DNA of 64,000 nucleotides from Siniperca chuatsi (lineage: Eukaryota; Chordata; Actinopteri; Centrarchiformes; Sinipercidae), in contig NC_058043.1 of NCBI RefSeq assembly GCF_020085105.1, positions 15,719,167 through 15,783,166 of the forward strand. Reading direction: 5' to 3'. The notes beneath the pieces are model-generated. The model was not told the origin of the DNA, made no database searches, and saw only the letters and a list, made by a program, of their open reading frames with translations. Positions 24,549-35,600 of the stretch are shown here, in pieces; within the stretch, counting starts at the first letter, position 1; every line of letters begins with the position of its first letter. A program made the translations under genes and the position numbers.

Positions 24549-24966
24549 CAGTGGTGGAAGAAGTAATTTTACCACAGTGTAGAAATAGGCTACTTGTTAC
24601 AAGTAAAAGTCCTGCATTCAAAATTGTACCTACAATCATCAAAATATACTTAAAGTATCAAAAGCAAAAGTACACATTATGCAGACACCACTTAAATGTT
24701 GCAGCTGGTAAAGGTGGGGCTAACTACTTTATACACTGCTAGCTTGTGAATGACTTCATATTTTATTTCTTGATTATGTTTTGTATTATTAATCTGAATC
24801 AACAAGTAATTGAAGTATTCAAATAAATGTAGTGGAGTAAAAAGTACATTATTTGCCTCTGAATTGTAATGGAGTAGAAGTATAAAGTTGCAGAAAATGG
24901 AAATGCTCAAGTAAAGTACAAGTCAAGTACCCTTGAGTAAATGTACTTAGTTACTTTCCACCACTG
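24549..24966. mobile_element. hAT-like MITE, family C, with 8-bp target duplication
   Basis: Terminal inverted repeats CAGTGGTGGAA and TTTCCACCACTG bound the element. It is flanked by CTGTTCAG (24541-24548) and CTATTCAG (24967-24974), an 8-bp target duplication with one mismatch. Eight-base duplications and CAGTGGTGG ends are typical of hAT-superfamily non-autonomous elements. The interior has the repeated AAGTA/AGTAC motifs of a widespread percomorph element. It has no transposase and lies just upstream of brk1. Confidence 0.85.
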
Positions 24967-24974
24967 CTATTCAG

Positions 24975-25577
24975 GTAGCTAATTGAAAGCTTTTTGGGCT
25001 GATGTACAGCACCCACCAAAATACATTTTTGCGATAGAAACAACTCACAGGACTGCCTTAATTTGAGTTGGTAACTCAAGCAGGCCACTTATAGCCTACT
25101 TGAAGGCTGGCAGTAGTAGCTAGTACTACTAGTACCTAGTACCTTGCTATATAAAGTAGTATTTTAATACCTCAAAGTATACACATTTGTCAGATGCGTA
25201 CGAATATTTTCAAGGAATTGTATGTTAGTATGCATTGTATACAAATGACAGCAGCAGTTTATATGACATTAAATGTGTATTTCTCCTCTTTAAGTCTAAT
25301 GAAGATATTTATGAAATGAGTTATACACAGTGGCCGAGTCAGTCTTTTACATCTTCAACAGGAACTTCCCTTACAAAAACGTTTTTAAGGAGTGTCTTCA
25401 TTAGGTAAATAGACTGAACAACCGTTGTGTACTACACTGATGGTTATCACAAACTTAGGAGTGTTGCAATTGACTTAAACATGATAAAACACCCCAAACA
25501 GATGTGCACTGACTTTTTGAGCAGGCTGGTCATAACTGATATCCTTTACAGCCACCCAGAGTGTGTCGTAGCACACG
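24975..25577. other. Intergenic and inferred gpx1 3' untranslated remnant
   Basis: The right part (about 25.3-25.58 kb) would be the 3' untranslated region of the gpx1-like gene. On the minus strand it holds ATGA (25530-25533) followed 8 nt later by an A5 run. That resembles the 5' half of a SECIS element, but I do not see a matching 3' GA partner. The rest shows nothing I can name. Confidence 0.35.
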
Positions 25578-26912
25578 TTACTTGACCCTCTTAAGCAGCA
25601 CTTTAATATCTGTCTCAATGTCAATGGTGAGGACATTTCTGCTGTAGCGCTTGTAGGGCTCCCCATCAGGACTGAGCAGGAACTTCTCAAAGTTCCAGGA
25701 GACGTCGTTCCTACTGACGCGACTCCAAATGATAAACTTTGGATCAGTCATAAGAGCCAAGGCATCATCGCAGGGGAATGGGAGCTTGTCCTTCAGATAT
25801 AAACAAACATTGGGTGGGCATCTTTTCCATTGACATCCGCCTTCTCGAGGAGCTGGAACTTTGGTTCAAAGCCATTCCCTGGACGGATATATTTCAGAGA
25901 CTTTAGTATTTCATCATTCTTGCAGTTCTCCTGTTATAAAAAAAAAGTTAGAAACATTAAATACATTATAATTGGGCAGTATGCCATCAAGTTGATTAAA
26001 AGCCACTTGAGGTTTTCATTCAAACTCATAAAAAGAAGGCCAGTGGTATACATTTCTTTCTGTTCTGTACATAATTTGAAGTACTTGTGTTTTACATTAG
26101 AAGTTACATTTTGTTTTTACTTTATACTTCTACTTCAGAGGGAAATATGGTACTTTGTATTTCCTATTTATCTGACAGATGAAGAAATTGTTATTTTGCA
26201 GATTCACATTTTTACATACAAAACCTAAAGTATGATCAAATGATAAAATATGTATACAAAGTAGTTCAAATTAGCTCCACCTCTACCAAATACTACAATA
26301 AAATGCTACTTTACCATTAACACATTAGTAATAATAACACTTTAAAAGCAGGACCTTTACTTGTAATGGAGCATTTTAATGTTGTGATATTGCAATTATT
26401 ACTAAAGGATGTAAACTGTAGCAAACTGGTCTCAAAGCCGACTGGGAAGATGCGTGTAATTTAACACAGGTAGGCTTTCCTTCAAATTTAAAATTGATGA
26501 CAATAGTTACTAGAATTTATGACATTAATAAACAATACATAGGCTATTGGCTTTTGTTCTATAGTCTGATGATCAAGAGGGACACATTTGAGCTGTTTTA
26601 GAGTCCTAGACAGATTATATTCTAAATATGTAAATGGTATCCTCTCATGGGAAAACAGAGCATGTCAGTCACTTTTGAATTCACACATGGCCTACCTGAT
26701 GTCCAAACAGGGCACACCCAGAATAACGAGTCCATTGGGTAACGACTGTGGAGCTCGTTCATCTGAGTGTAGTCTCTGGTTGTTGTTGTTCCTCAAAGAG
26801 ACGCCACAGTCTCAATGAGAACAACTTTCCCATTCAGTGCAGAGAAACTGAAGGTTTCTCCAGACAGCAGCTTAGCTGTCAGGTCGTAAAACCTTTTCAC
26901 ATTCCCAGCCAT
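25578..26912 (-). pseudogene. gpx1: gpx1-like glutathione peroxidase, frameshifted (probable pseudogene)
   Basis: Family role: cytosolic selenocysteine peroxidase that reduces H2O2 and organic hydroperoxides with glutathione. Exon 1 is 26912-26696, exon 2 is 25930-25578, and the GT-AG intron is 765 bp. Exon 1 starts MAGNVKRFYDLTAKLLSGET and has UGA at codon 40 (26793-26795) in VASL-Sec-GTTTTRDYTQMNEL, the Sec site. Exon 2 has [28 protein letters not shown] and RRYSR-like KRYSRNV, ending LLKRVK. The frame breaks at three points: bases lost after HSRYP (about 26734); about 7 bases lost between VPC and FGHQ (about 26706-26711), which removes the Asn-Gln pair including the catalytic Gln; and 2 extra bases (TATAT) after HPMFVY (about 25797-25801). 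The Trp of the active site is kept. Assembly error is the alternative, but three unrelated indels plus a lost catalytic codon favour decay. The tex264 start lies 835 bp away, divergently. Confidence 0.85.
26070..26380. mobile_element. Degraded family C-type MITE relic inside the gpx1-like intron
   Basis: The stretch holds blocks I recognise from a common percomorph non-autonomous hAT-type element: ACTTCTACTTCAGAGGGAAA, TATCTGACAG, TTACATACAAAACCTAAAGT and AGTAGTTCAAATTAGCTCCA. Its ends are too eroded to define repeats or a target duplication. Family assignment rests on memory of the consensus. The 132-codon plus-strand frame that crosses it is not a gene. Confidence 0.55.
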
Positions 26913-27746
26913 TCTCACGAATCCGGGATGAATTGCACGAAGTTGTAGATTTAAAAAAAATAGAAGGGAAGTTTATCTCAGGCGCTCCAATGTTTACTGC
27001 AAGTCCAGCCCTCAGTTTATTCATGAGACGGGCCATAGATGTTACACAACTCTAGAACTCTTTAAGGCTTAACTATTTCAAATTAATTTAACTTTTTTTT
27101 TCTCCCTTTTTTTGCAATATCTATAAGATTCAATCACAATTCCACAGATGCCATTATTGCAGTTCAGGCTATTTCACTATCAAGGAAGTAGCTTGCCATC
27201 ATGGTAAATCAGATAAACCAATGTTTTTTAATGATCTACTACACTTGTTTGTGATCACTGTACACATTAAAGTCCGTGAACTGTTGAGTCTACAGTTCGC
27301 TGACTTTCACTTCCAGTCAGAATGAGTTACAGACATTAAACAAGTGGCAATGATGGGCATCACAGTAATGCAGGCTACCTGTTGCAAAATTTGGCACTTA
27401 TCTAACATTTATCAAATGACCTATGCGGATATTGACTGTACACAAGTACATCACCAGTAAATCTGAAATATGTTTGACATGGACATGTTTTCTTTCTAAA
27501 AGTTTTACAAGTTTATTTGCAACTAAATTCACCCCTATGGTCGGCAAAAATGGTACTTCCCAGGAAGTCCTGTGCAATGTGCAATCTGGTGGTTTTAAGT
27601 TCTGGCAAGGACAATTGCCAACTAAAAACAACAAAACGTTTTCTTAAAAATGTTAGACTGTTACAGGAAATACCCGTGTGTAAGGTGTTCAGAACAGAAG
27701 ACGCTAACTAAATAACGGTACCTGCTCCGCCTGTTAGTAAGCTATC
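26913..27746. promoter_or_regulatory. Divergent interval between gpx1-like and tex264
   Basis: About 0.8 kb separates the two divergent start codons. It must contain the tex264 promoter and would have held the gpx1 promoter. No TATA box or CpG island stands out. The short frames within it, such as 27398-27634 and 27423-27647, overlap on opposite strands and are not supported. Confidence 0.4.
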
Positions 27747-30700
27747 ATGCCGGACTGGCTCAGTCTGTGTGTGGTCATTAGCCTGTTGTTATGTCTTACA
27801 ACAGTAGCTGGTTACATTTTGTACTCGGGACTCCTCTCAGACATTACCATACTAACTGGCTCTCCTCCCATAAAGAAGATTACATTCGCCTACAAATTTA
27901 AAAAAGGATCGTACAAAAACTACGGACAACTTTTTAAGGAGTCACTCAGTATTGGACCAAAGCTTTCATGTATCGCAGTATTTTATGATGACCCGAAAAA
28001 GGTAAACCATTACACAACCATCCACCATCCATTATACGACACTCAGTAGAATCGCAGTCTTTTACCCGGGTTTTTCAGCCCTTTACTCAATATTTTAGCT
28101 TAAAAATCAGGCTGATTTTACTATGCAAACTAGGTAGTCGACCGCTTGGTGGCGATAGTGCCATTCTCTTAAAACGCGTGAAGTGGTTGAAGATGAAATC
28201 CTTATTTCTCAGCAGATAGTCACCACTCCAAGTTCCAATTAAAATCTTTATCTGTTGAGTCTAACTGCCAGGCTAAGTTCTTTCAAGGTCTTGCAATAAC
28301 ATCTTTGTATGCTAAATCAGCAGTAGCCTTATCTAGAGCATCTCATTCAGCTTCCTGATATGTATGTGTGTTTGACTGGTGTTGTGGTTTTGTGATGTGC
28401 TGTATGTTGGAGGGCCACAATGCAAATGAGCCATTCGGAAGTGTAACTACAGCTGTGCAGAGTTGTAGTTTATTTATATTCATCAAACACATTCCATCAA
28501 TCGATTTATCAAACAACTTTCCGGGCTGGTTATGTTGGATTCCCCCTCTGACAGTTGGATGACTATCTTGACTTGTTAGCTTGGGGTTTCCACAGCAGCA
28601 AAATCAGAATTACGTTTGCATTGTTGTTGCTCTAGCTGAGAGGAGCTGAGCTCTGACAGTATATAGTACAAGTGTCACTGTGAAAAATTGCCAGAATGAA
28701 AAAAAAAAAACAGGGCACTTTGAAATACTGATTATGAAATATGAACTCCAGTAAAACTGTTGTAGTGAAAATAAAAATGATGAAATGTGTATTTTCACGT
28801 TATTTGTTTCATAACATAAATGGCCAATATTTTTTGGAGTTCCATAAAGATCAAGGGTCAAAATGAGGACGCTTATGTGAATGTGACTGAAGCTCTTGTG
28901 GTCTCCTTTACTGCCACACCAATGCTGCTAAAACACAGTTAGTAAGTTGGATCTCTCTGTGAGATGTTTTCCTACATTCCCAACTGTTCCCCGTGTGAAC
29001 TCATCAATCCCAGTGCAGGATATAATATCTGCTGGATCTGTTTTCCTGATACCTAATCCTGCCGACTCTCAGGGGTCTCCAAAACCATGTTGTGCTGGTT
29101 CCCACATTTTAAAGCGAGTCCAGCATGAGTTGTTTTTCAATAGGCTCTGCCCAAACAGAACAAGAATGAATGAAAGAAGGACTAGCACCTTGAAATGGTT
29201 AAGCAGTACAGTTTGATGCATTGTGGAGGTTCAGGTAACAAGGGTGGAAAACAGGGGCCAGACAGATTTGATATTTAGAAATGTGCATCTGCTATAGCAT
29301 ATAAGCTAATATTGACTATAGAACACTGATGTAGCTGGCTGTCATACCCATTGCAAACTGCTGACCTCTAGCTAGAAACACTTTGATACATTATGATAGA
29401 ATGCAATGTAGAGCTGGGACATATATGAGATTAGATATCATCAAGATGTCATGAATAGTGTAATATCATGATAATAAGGTAAATAATAAAGGACTTTACA
29501 TGTATATAAAAGCTGAAACAATTAATGGATTAATCAATTAGTTGATCGACAGACAATCAACAATTTTAATTCTAAACCATTGAAGTTTAAGCTAAAATGC
29601 CTACTTGTTTCAGCTTCTCAAATGTGGAGATTTGCTGCTTTTATCTGACTGTAAACTGAATATATTTGAGTTTTGGACTGTTGGTTGAATAAAACAAGCA
29701 ATGGGTTGGACAGTTTTCATACAATTTACATTTTATAGACTAAATGCATAATCAGTTAATAAAAATCCTCCAAAATGACTTTAAAGTTGAATCATACCTC
29801 TCTAAAACAATTTCAACAAAAACTGAACGTTATAACCTTCATGAAGCTAGGATCTATTGCAGGGCTGTTGCTTGACATTGACATTAGTTTTAGAAAGGTG
29901 CACTTAATAAACTGGCCACTGAGTGTACAGTATAAATGTAAATCAAATTCACAAATTAGCAGCTCTAGCTGAGTGAAATGATCAGTCAGTGTCTTGCTTG
30001 GCCAGTATTGCTGCTTCTTTCTTCCCATGTTACATACTGTTATTTTAGAAGAAATATTGTATATTGAAGCGCCAATATAACCAAACATTGTCAAACTATC
30101 AATATTGAGGTATTGACTAAACTATACTGTGATATTACCTCTGTCACCATCACGCAACTCTAATACTAATATTTGCAATAATTCTTTTCATTTGCAATAT
30201 GTCTCTGAAATATGCTGATATCTACCATTTCAGAACCAGCTCTCAACAGTATTGACTTAAGCAACACTGCTTAAACCTGCCATAGCCTGATGCACAACAA
30301 CCTGATGGAATGTCACCAGAGTTCAGTGATGGACTCTTCCCAGCTCCGCTTCAAAACCCTTTTGTTATGCTCATCCTCTTTTCCCCAAGCCGGCAATTAG
30401 GCTAGCAGTGGGTCCTAGTTCCTCTGCGCAGTCACAGCCAAGTCCTGATCTAAGTTAAAATAATTGGCGTAATGATCTCAGCTCATTAGCGTCCGAGCCT
30501 CAGGATGCCATTCAGTCCCAGCGTCTGGAGCCCCAGAGAGTGCTCTCAGATGGGAGGACTGGTATTTGGTGTCTAAATAGTCAGACACTGTCCATTGATA
30601 TTTGCAGTGAGAAAGATTTTCAAAAGTGTAGCTGACAGAGGATAAGTGTCAGCATGGCTGGTCTCATCCTCTGTTCTCGGTTTTCTCACTTTTACCTCCT

Positions 30701-32586
30701 TTAATCACTTCCTCTGGAGAAACAAAAGACCTCAACAAGGGCTTAACTTGGTCCTGAAATGGTTGCCATGGATACAGGGCTGGAGCAGCTCTGTCTGTTC
30801 CTTCAAATGGCTAACACATATTCTGGGCCCCACTCATAAAACCCTTCTCCTCCACCAGCCTCTTCACAGTTTCAAAGCCAGAGGGGTTCTGACCCAGTGT
30901 GCACACTTCACCTCTACCCTGCAGCTCTCCTCTCCTCCTCTCCCCCTCTGTGTCCAACTTTGAAAAACGTCAGAGGGAGGTAACGGGTGAGGGATGGGGG
31001 TTGGTATCGTGTAGTTTTCTGTCAAACTTGATATTCCAAGTAAGTGATCTGGGTCAGGGTTTGCGGCCCTTGAGACATAGATTGCCTAAAAAAAAAAAGC
31101 TCAGTGACAAGTGGAATGGTGGTGAGATGACACATGTGTCTGCCCATCTTCAGGGACCCATGTTTGGGTCACAATATGATGAAAGCTCTGGGGATGGCAG
31201 TTGCAGAAGGGGCCGGTCAGGAAATGTGTATCAGTCAGATTGTTAATCTTTGTGGTGAATGATGAAATAGTAGAACATCTCTCTAATACTTGCCCTTTCA
31301 GAACGTCATAGTAAAACATTTCAAGTAAGCCTCACTGAATGGAGTGGAAAACTGAGTGGAAAATACTTTGTATGCTGGTGAAGATGGTCTGCCTTTCTTA
31401 CCATGTTGCCTCACCAAAGTCAATTCAGTCGATGTGTAATAGAGACACGGAGACGTAGTTCCTTCAGTTGTATTTCGGAACTTTTCAGCTTCAGATGAGC
31501 TGTCAGTGTACTGAAGAAACATAAAAAGACAGCACATTTGTGCCTTGATGAGTGCAGAGAGGCAAAACAAAGATTGTGGACAGAGGCTTGTGCTTTTGGC
31601 GGTGGTTCTTTGTTCTGGACTCCCTACATGGAGCCCTGTGATGATTAATAAATCCGCTTGGCTCAGACTTCCCTCTGTGAGCCCCCAAAACATCCAAAGT
31701 GTCAAAAATATCCTCATGTGTAAAGTTTCCCAAATGTACTTGTGGTACTTACAATAAGAACAGTCAAGCCATTAATTGGATATTTAAAATCAGGATCTTT
31801 TGTATTTAACAATGTGTTTGACATGTTATCTTTTAGTTTGGCCAGCTCAGCTGAAAACCTGACTCTTCTTTTGACTGTTTGACTGTTAGAAAACTAACTA
31901 ATATAAGCTTGGAAACTGGTCTCAAGTCAGGCTGAATGCAGTGTTTATTTCCTCACAACTTGACTCAAACTGAAGATTCTCGACCTGGGAATATAGGTGG
32001 AAACTCACAAAATCTAGCCTGTAGATTATTGTTTCCCTTATTGCAAAGATGACTAATTTAAGATAATTTTCTTAAAACCCTGAAGTAGGGCTGCAACTAA
32101 CAATTCATTATCGATTAATCTGCAGACCATTTTCTCAAATGTTAGAAAGTAGTGAAAAATCATCACATTTTCCAAGAGTCCTTGTTGACGTCATCAAATG
32201 CAAACAGAGAATTTTTGGCATTTGTTGCTTAAAAATAGCTCAAACGACTAATCGATTATCAAACAACTATTGATCGACTCATTGATTAATCGAGTAATTG
32301 TTGGAGCTCTACCCTGAAGATGAATCTGTAACATGGTTACAGGGTCTGGTAAAGCTATTGCTTGCACTATAGAATTAGATTAAGAACTGATTCTGGTAAT
32401 CAGAATTCATCACAAATTAATTCATATTCACAAAATTAGCAGTCTATTAGCCAAGATTTAAGTTGACTAGTACATTATATTCATAATAACACTCAAAATA
32501 GGATCAGCTGTTGTTCATCTGCTGATACCGAACAAATCTTTGGTCAGAAATGTATGTGGAGTTCTCACTTATTATTTCACACAGTA

Positions 32587-32627
<41 letters not shown>

Positions 32628-35600
32628 AGTGTTTGAAACTTTGAACATGCAGTTGTGTGAAAAATTAGCTTAGTCCACAGAGCATGATGAAAAACGCACT
32701 TCTACCCAGGACTAGCCTTGCGTGTTGAGGAATAGAGGAGAAAATAGGCATTCTCAGACACACTAGCTGTGCTTTAAGCATAGCATTGATAGGTTTATGA
32801 ACAAATTGGACCATTCCAGCTTATTTATTACATGATCCTTCAGCGGTGCTCAGCTCAGCACAGTGGGGAGAAAGTCTTGAATGTCCCAGGAGTGTCTCCC
32901 TTTTCTTCTTTTTTAATGGGCACCAGGGTGCAGAATAGAGAAAGGTGTAATAATTGCTGCACTGCCAAATGCTCCAATTAGAGCTCCAATTGATGAGCAT
33001 ACTTTAAATTTGGCACCTGGCTGACATCAGAGAAGATATCTTTTTTTTAGCTAACATCCCATTGTTTTTGTACATTATTTTTTACCTCATATTACACCCT
33101 AGTGTTTATGACTCACCAGTCCTCAGAGACAGGTACTTTGGAAATGTTGATGGTAGGTGGCATTTCAGAGTTTTCCCCCTTTTTTCAGGGAGATTGAGTG
33201 GCATGAGGACAGATGATGTACAATGCAGTGTTTTTGTGCAATTAGTTCCTGTAAGAAAAATCCACAAGAAAACATTAGGAACTGTTCTGAAATAGCTAGA
33301 TAGCATTTTTTTGCATTAATCTGTGCTGCTGTTATCATATTGGAGGCTCTGTATAATTATGGCATTTGGAATCACTATAATGAGTAAAAAAGGGAATGGT
33401 CAAATGCTGATTGTGAGGGTCTTTTCTATATATCTATTTTTTCTATCTGATCTATCAGTCTATATTTGATCTATCTCAACTATCTATCCGTTAATCTTGA
33501 TTGTATGTTCTCTCTATCAATCTTTATTCATTTGTTCATTTGATCCTTATTTCTAGGTGCCAGAACCACAATGTCGCTATGCTGTCGGCAGTGTTCTGAG
33601 TGAGGGAGAAAACAAGGCAGATGAGGAGCTTCTAAAGAGCTATGAGACATCGGGCTTTAATGTCTTTTCTTTTCCTGAAGTCACACACGTGGTCACTACC
33701 TCGTTCCCCCACAGGACGTTTTTCTCTGTACTTCTGGGAGTTAGAAGAGTTTACCCACGGCTAAGGCACTACATCAAGGTATTATGACTTACGGACTCTT
33801 TTCTCACAATCAATTGAATTTTGTGTGTCATTACATATAATGTTGAAAGTAAATGATTAAAAAAACACAATTATTTGTTTATTCAAATTGCAAGAAAAGG
33901 CAAATGTTCCATTCAGGAAAATATGATATAATGAGACTAATGATAACCATAAAATATACTTTTACATGAACACACTGTATTACCCATGCATGGACAGATG
34001 TGTTCTATGCATCTGTGTGTACAAGCCCAGGTATGTATGTGAAAAGTGTCTTGAAGGTGGGGTATGTGATTCTAATCCAATGCACGTCTTTTTTGTCAAA
34101 TTCGATGAATATCTCCTCACAGTCCGCTAGCTGTCTGTTCAGTGTGTGCGCTGAAAAAAAACTGTGTTTGCACACAGCCCTGGCTCTGTAAATGGGAAAT
34201 AAACAAAGTGGTTCAGACCAGGCCACACAACACTATTCCAACCATTTCATGATTTGTGTGTCAGGTAATGCTAAATGACTTGCCCATGGTCATTCAGCTT
34301 ACTTTCTAGTTTGCCAAGATATGCTGCTGTTGTGATTTTAGCTGTAGTAGCAGGAGAGTTGTGAGCATCGCTGTCTGGAGCTGGTTTGCTGGCTCTGGGA
34401 ATCCGCCTCATCCTCTCTGGCTGTTAGCTTCGCAGCAGCAACTGTAGCAACAGTTTGCTAACCCATTACCTAGCTAAGCTAACCCACAACCTAGCTAACG
34501 TTAGTAACATTACTTGCTGTGTCATTGTTCGCAGTATATCATGGTATTTGTCATGGTATTGGATTTCTCCAGAATCACATACCCTACCTTTAATTCCTTT
34601 GTAATCTAAATGTATGGGTAAAGGAAAACAACTAATCCTTGTACATCATAGTGAGGAATAATGTATCTTCACACAGCCAGCAGCATCAGCAGCATCAGCC
34701 TCAAACCCATCACATACTGGTCCTCACAGTGTTTTGGCTGCACATTGAGTCAGCACACAAAGCGCCATTAAAACACATCTGCAACACAGCTTACAGATAT
34801 AGACAGTGGGCTTTCAGTGTTTCTATTTTGACTCAGATCATGACCATCTACAAAATATTTCACATTTTGAAAAAATATTTCTGAATATTTCATATTGAAA
34901 ATTGGACTAGGTGCAATACGATTATTAGCCAGTGCCAGTATGCTTATTTTAGTGGTAGGAAAACAGGAAAGGAAATGTGAAATGTGTGTGTGTGATAGAA
35001 TGAATTATTGCTAACTCTAAGCTGGACTTACGTCAAGCAATAGCAAGTAAATGATCAGTGTCTAACCCCATGATCTTCACATATACTTCTGAGTCATTCT
35101 GTGTGTTTTCAGGCAGCACAAAGTCAAAAGGTTTTTTGTGAAAAACTGAGCATGTCAAATCTTTTCTTTACACTTCCATACGCCTTCTTTGCGGCATCCC
35201 TTGGAGGGCTGGGAGGTGTGTGTTAGGTGGTGCAGCAGGAGGAGATTTATGGTTTGGAAGGAGATGGAGACGTGGAGTGAACTTGGAAGACAAAGGAGAA
35301 GAAAGAAAGAGAACAATTTGAGCTCCTTTTAGCACTTTATGATGAATGATCTCACCAAGTGCTGCTTGAGGGATGCTGGGAAAGTGAGTCATTGTGATGA
35401 GTAGAGAGTTTTGTGGATATGGTTTAATTATGCAGTGTGCTAAAACAGGTGGCAACACCACAGGTTGTCTCAATCACTCTGCTTCTGCTGGAGGAATGTG
35501 TTTGTGTGTCCTGTCTGGCTGGCTCTACCATCTGCTTGGACGCTGTTTAAATCTGGCTTCGCTCCAGTGTCGCTTAGCCTGTCTGAGAGGTCAGTTTACA

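Larger units (their letters stand above)
28002..33556 (+). other. tex264 intron 1
   Basis: Bounded by AAG|GTAAAC and TTCTAG|GTGCC. It holds the family B MITE copies at 29510-29765 and 32086-32311, a (GT)n tract at 32591-32624, and a GC-richer block at about 30300-30960 with several overlapping frames on both strands. None of those frames resembles a known protein. I see no supported gene inside. Confidence 0.7.

Noticed and set aside
25830-26228. 132-codon plus-strand frame over the gpx1-like gene
   Set aside because: It is antisense to gpx1 exon 2 and continues into a degraded MITE in the intron, so it is a shadow.
26793-26795. TGA in the gpx1-like exon 1 as a disabling stop
   Set aside because: It is the selenocysteine codon in the conserved VASL-Sec-G context, so it is not itself evidence of decay; the frameshifts are.
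31298-31717. 139-codon minus-strand frame in tex264 intron 1
   Set aside because: No similarity to known proteins, and it overlaps other frames on both strands with comparable quality.
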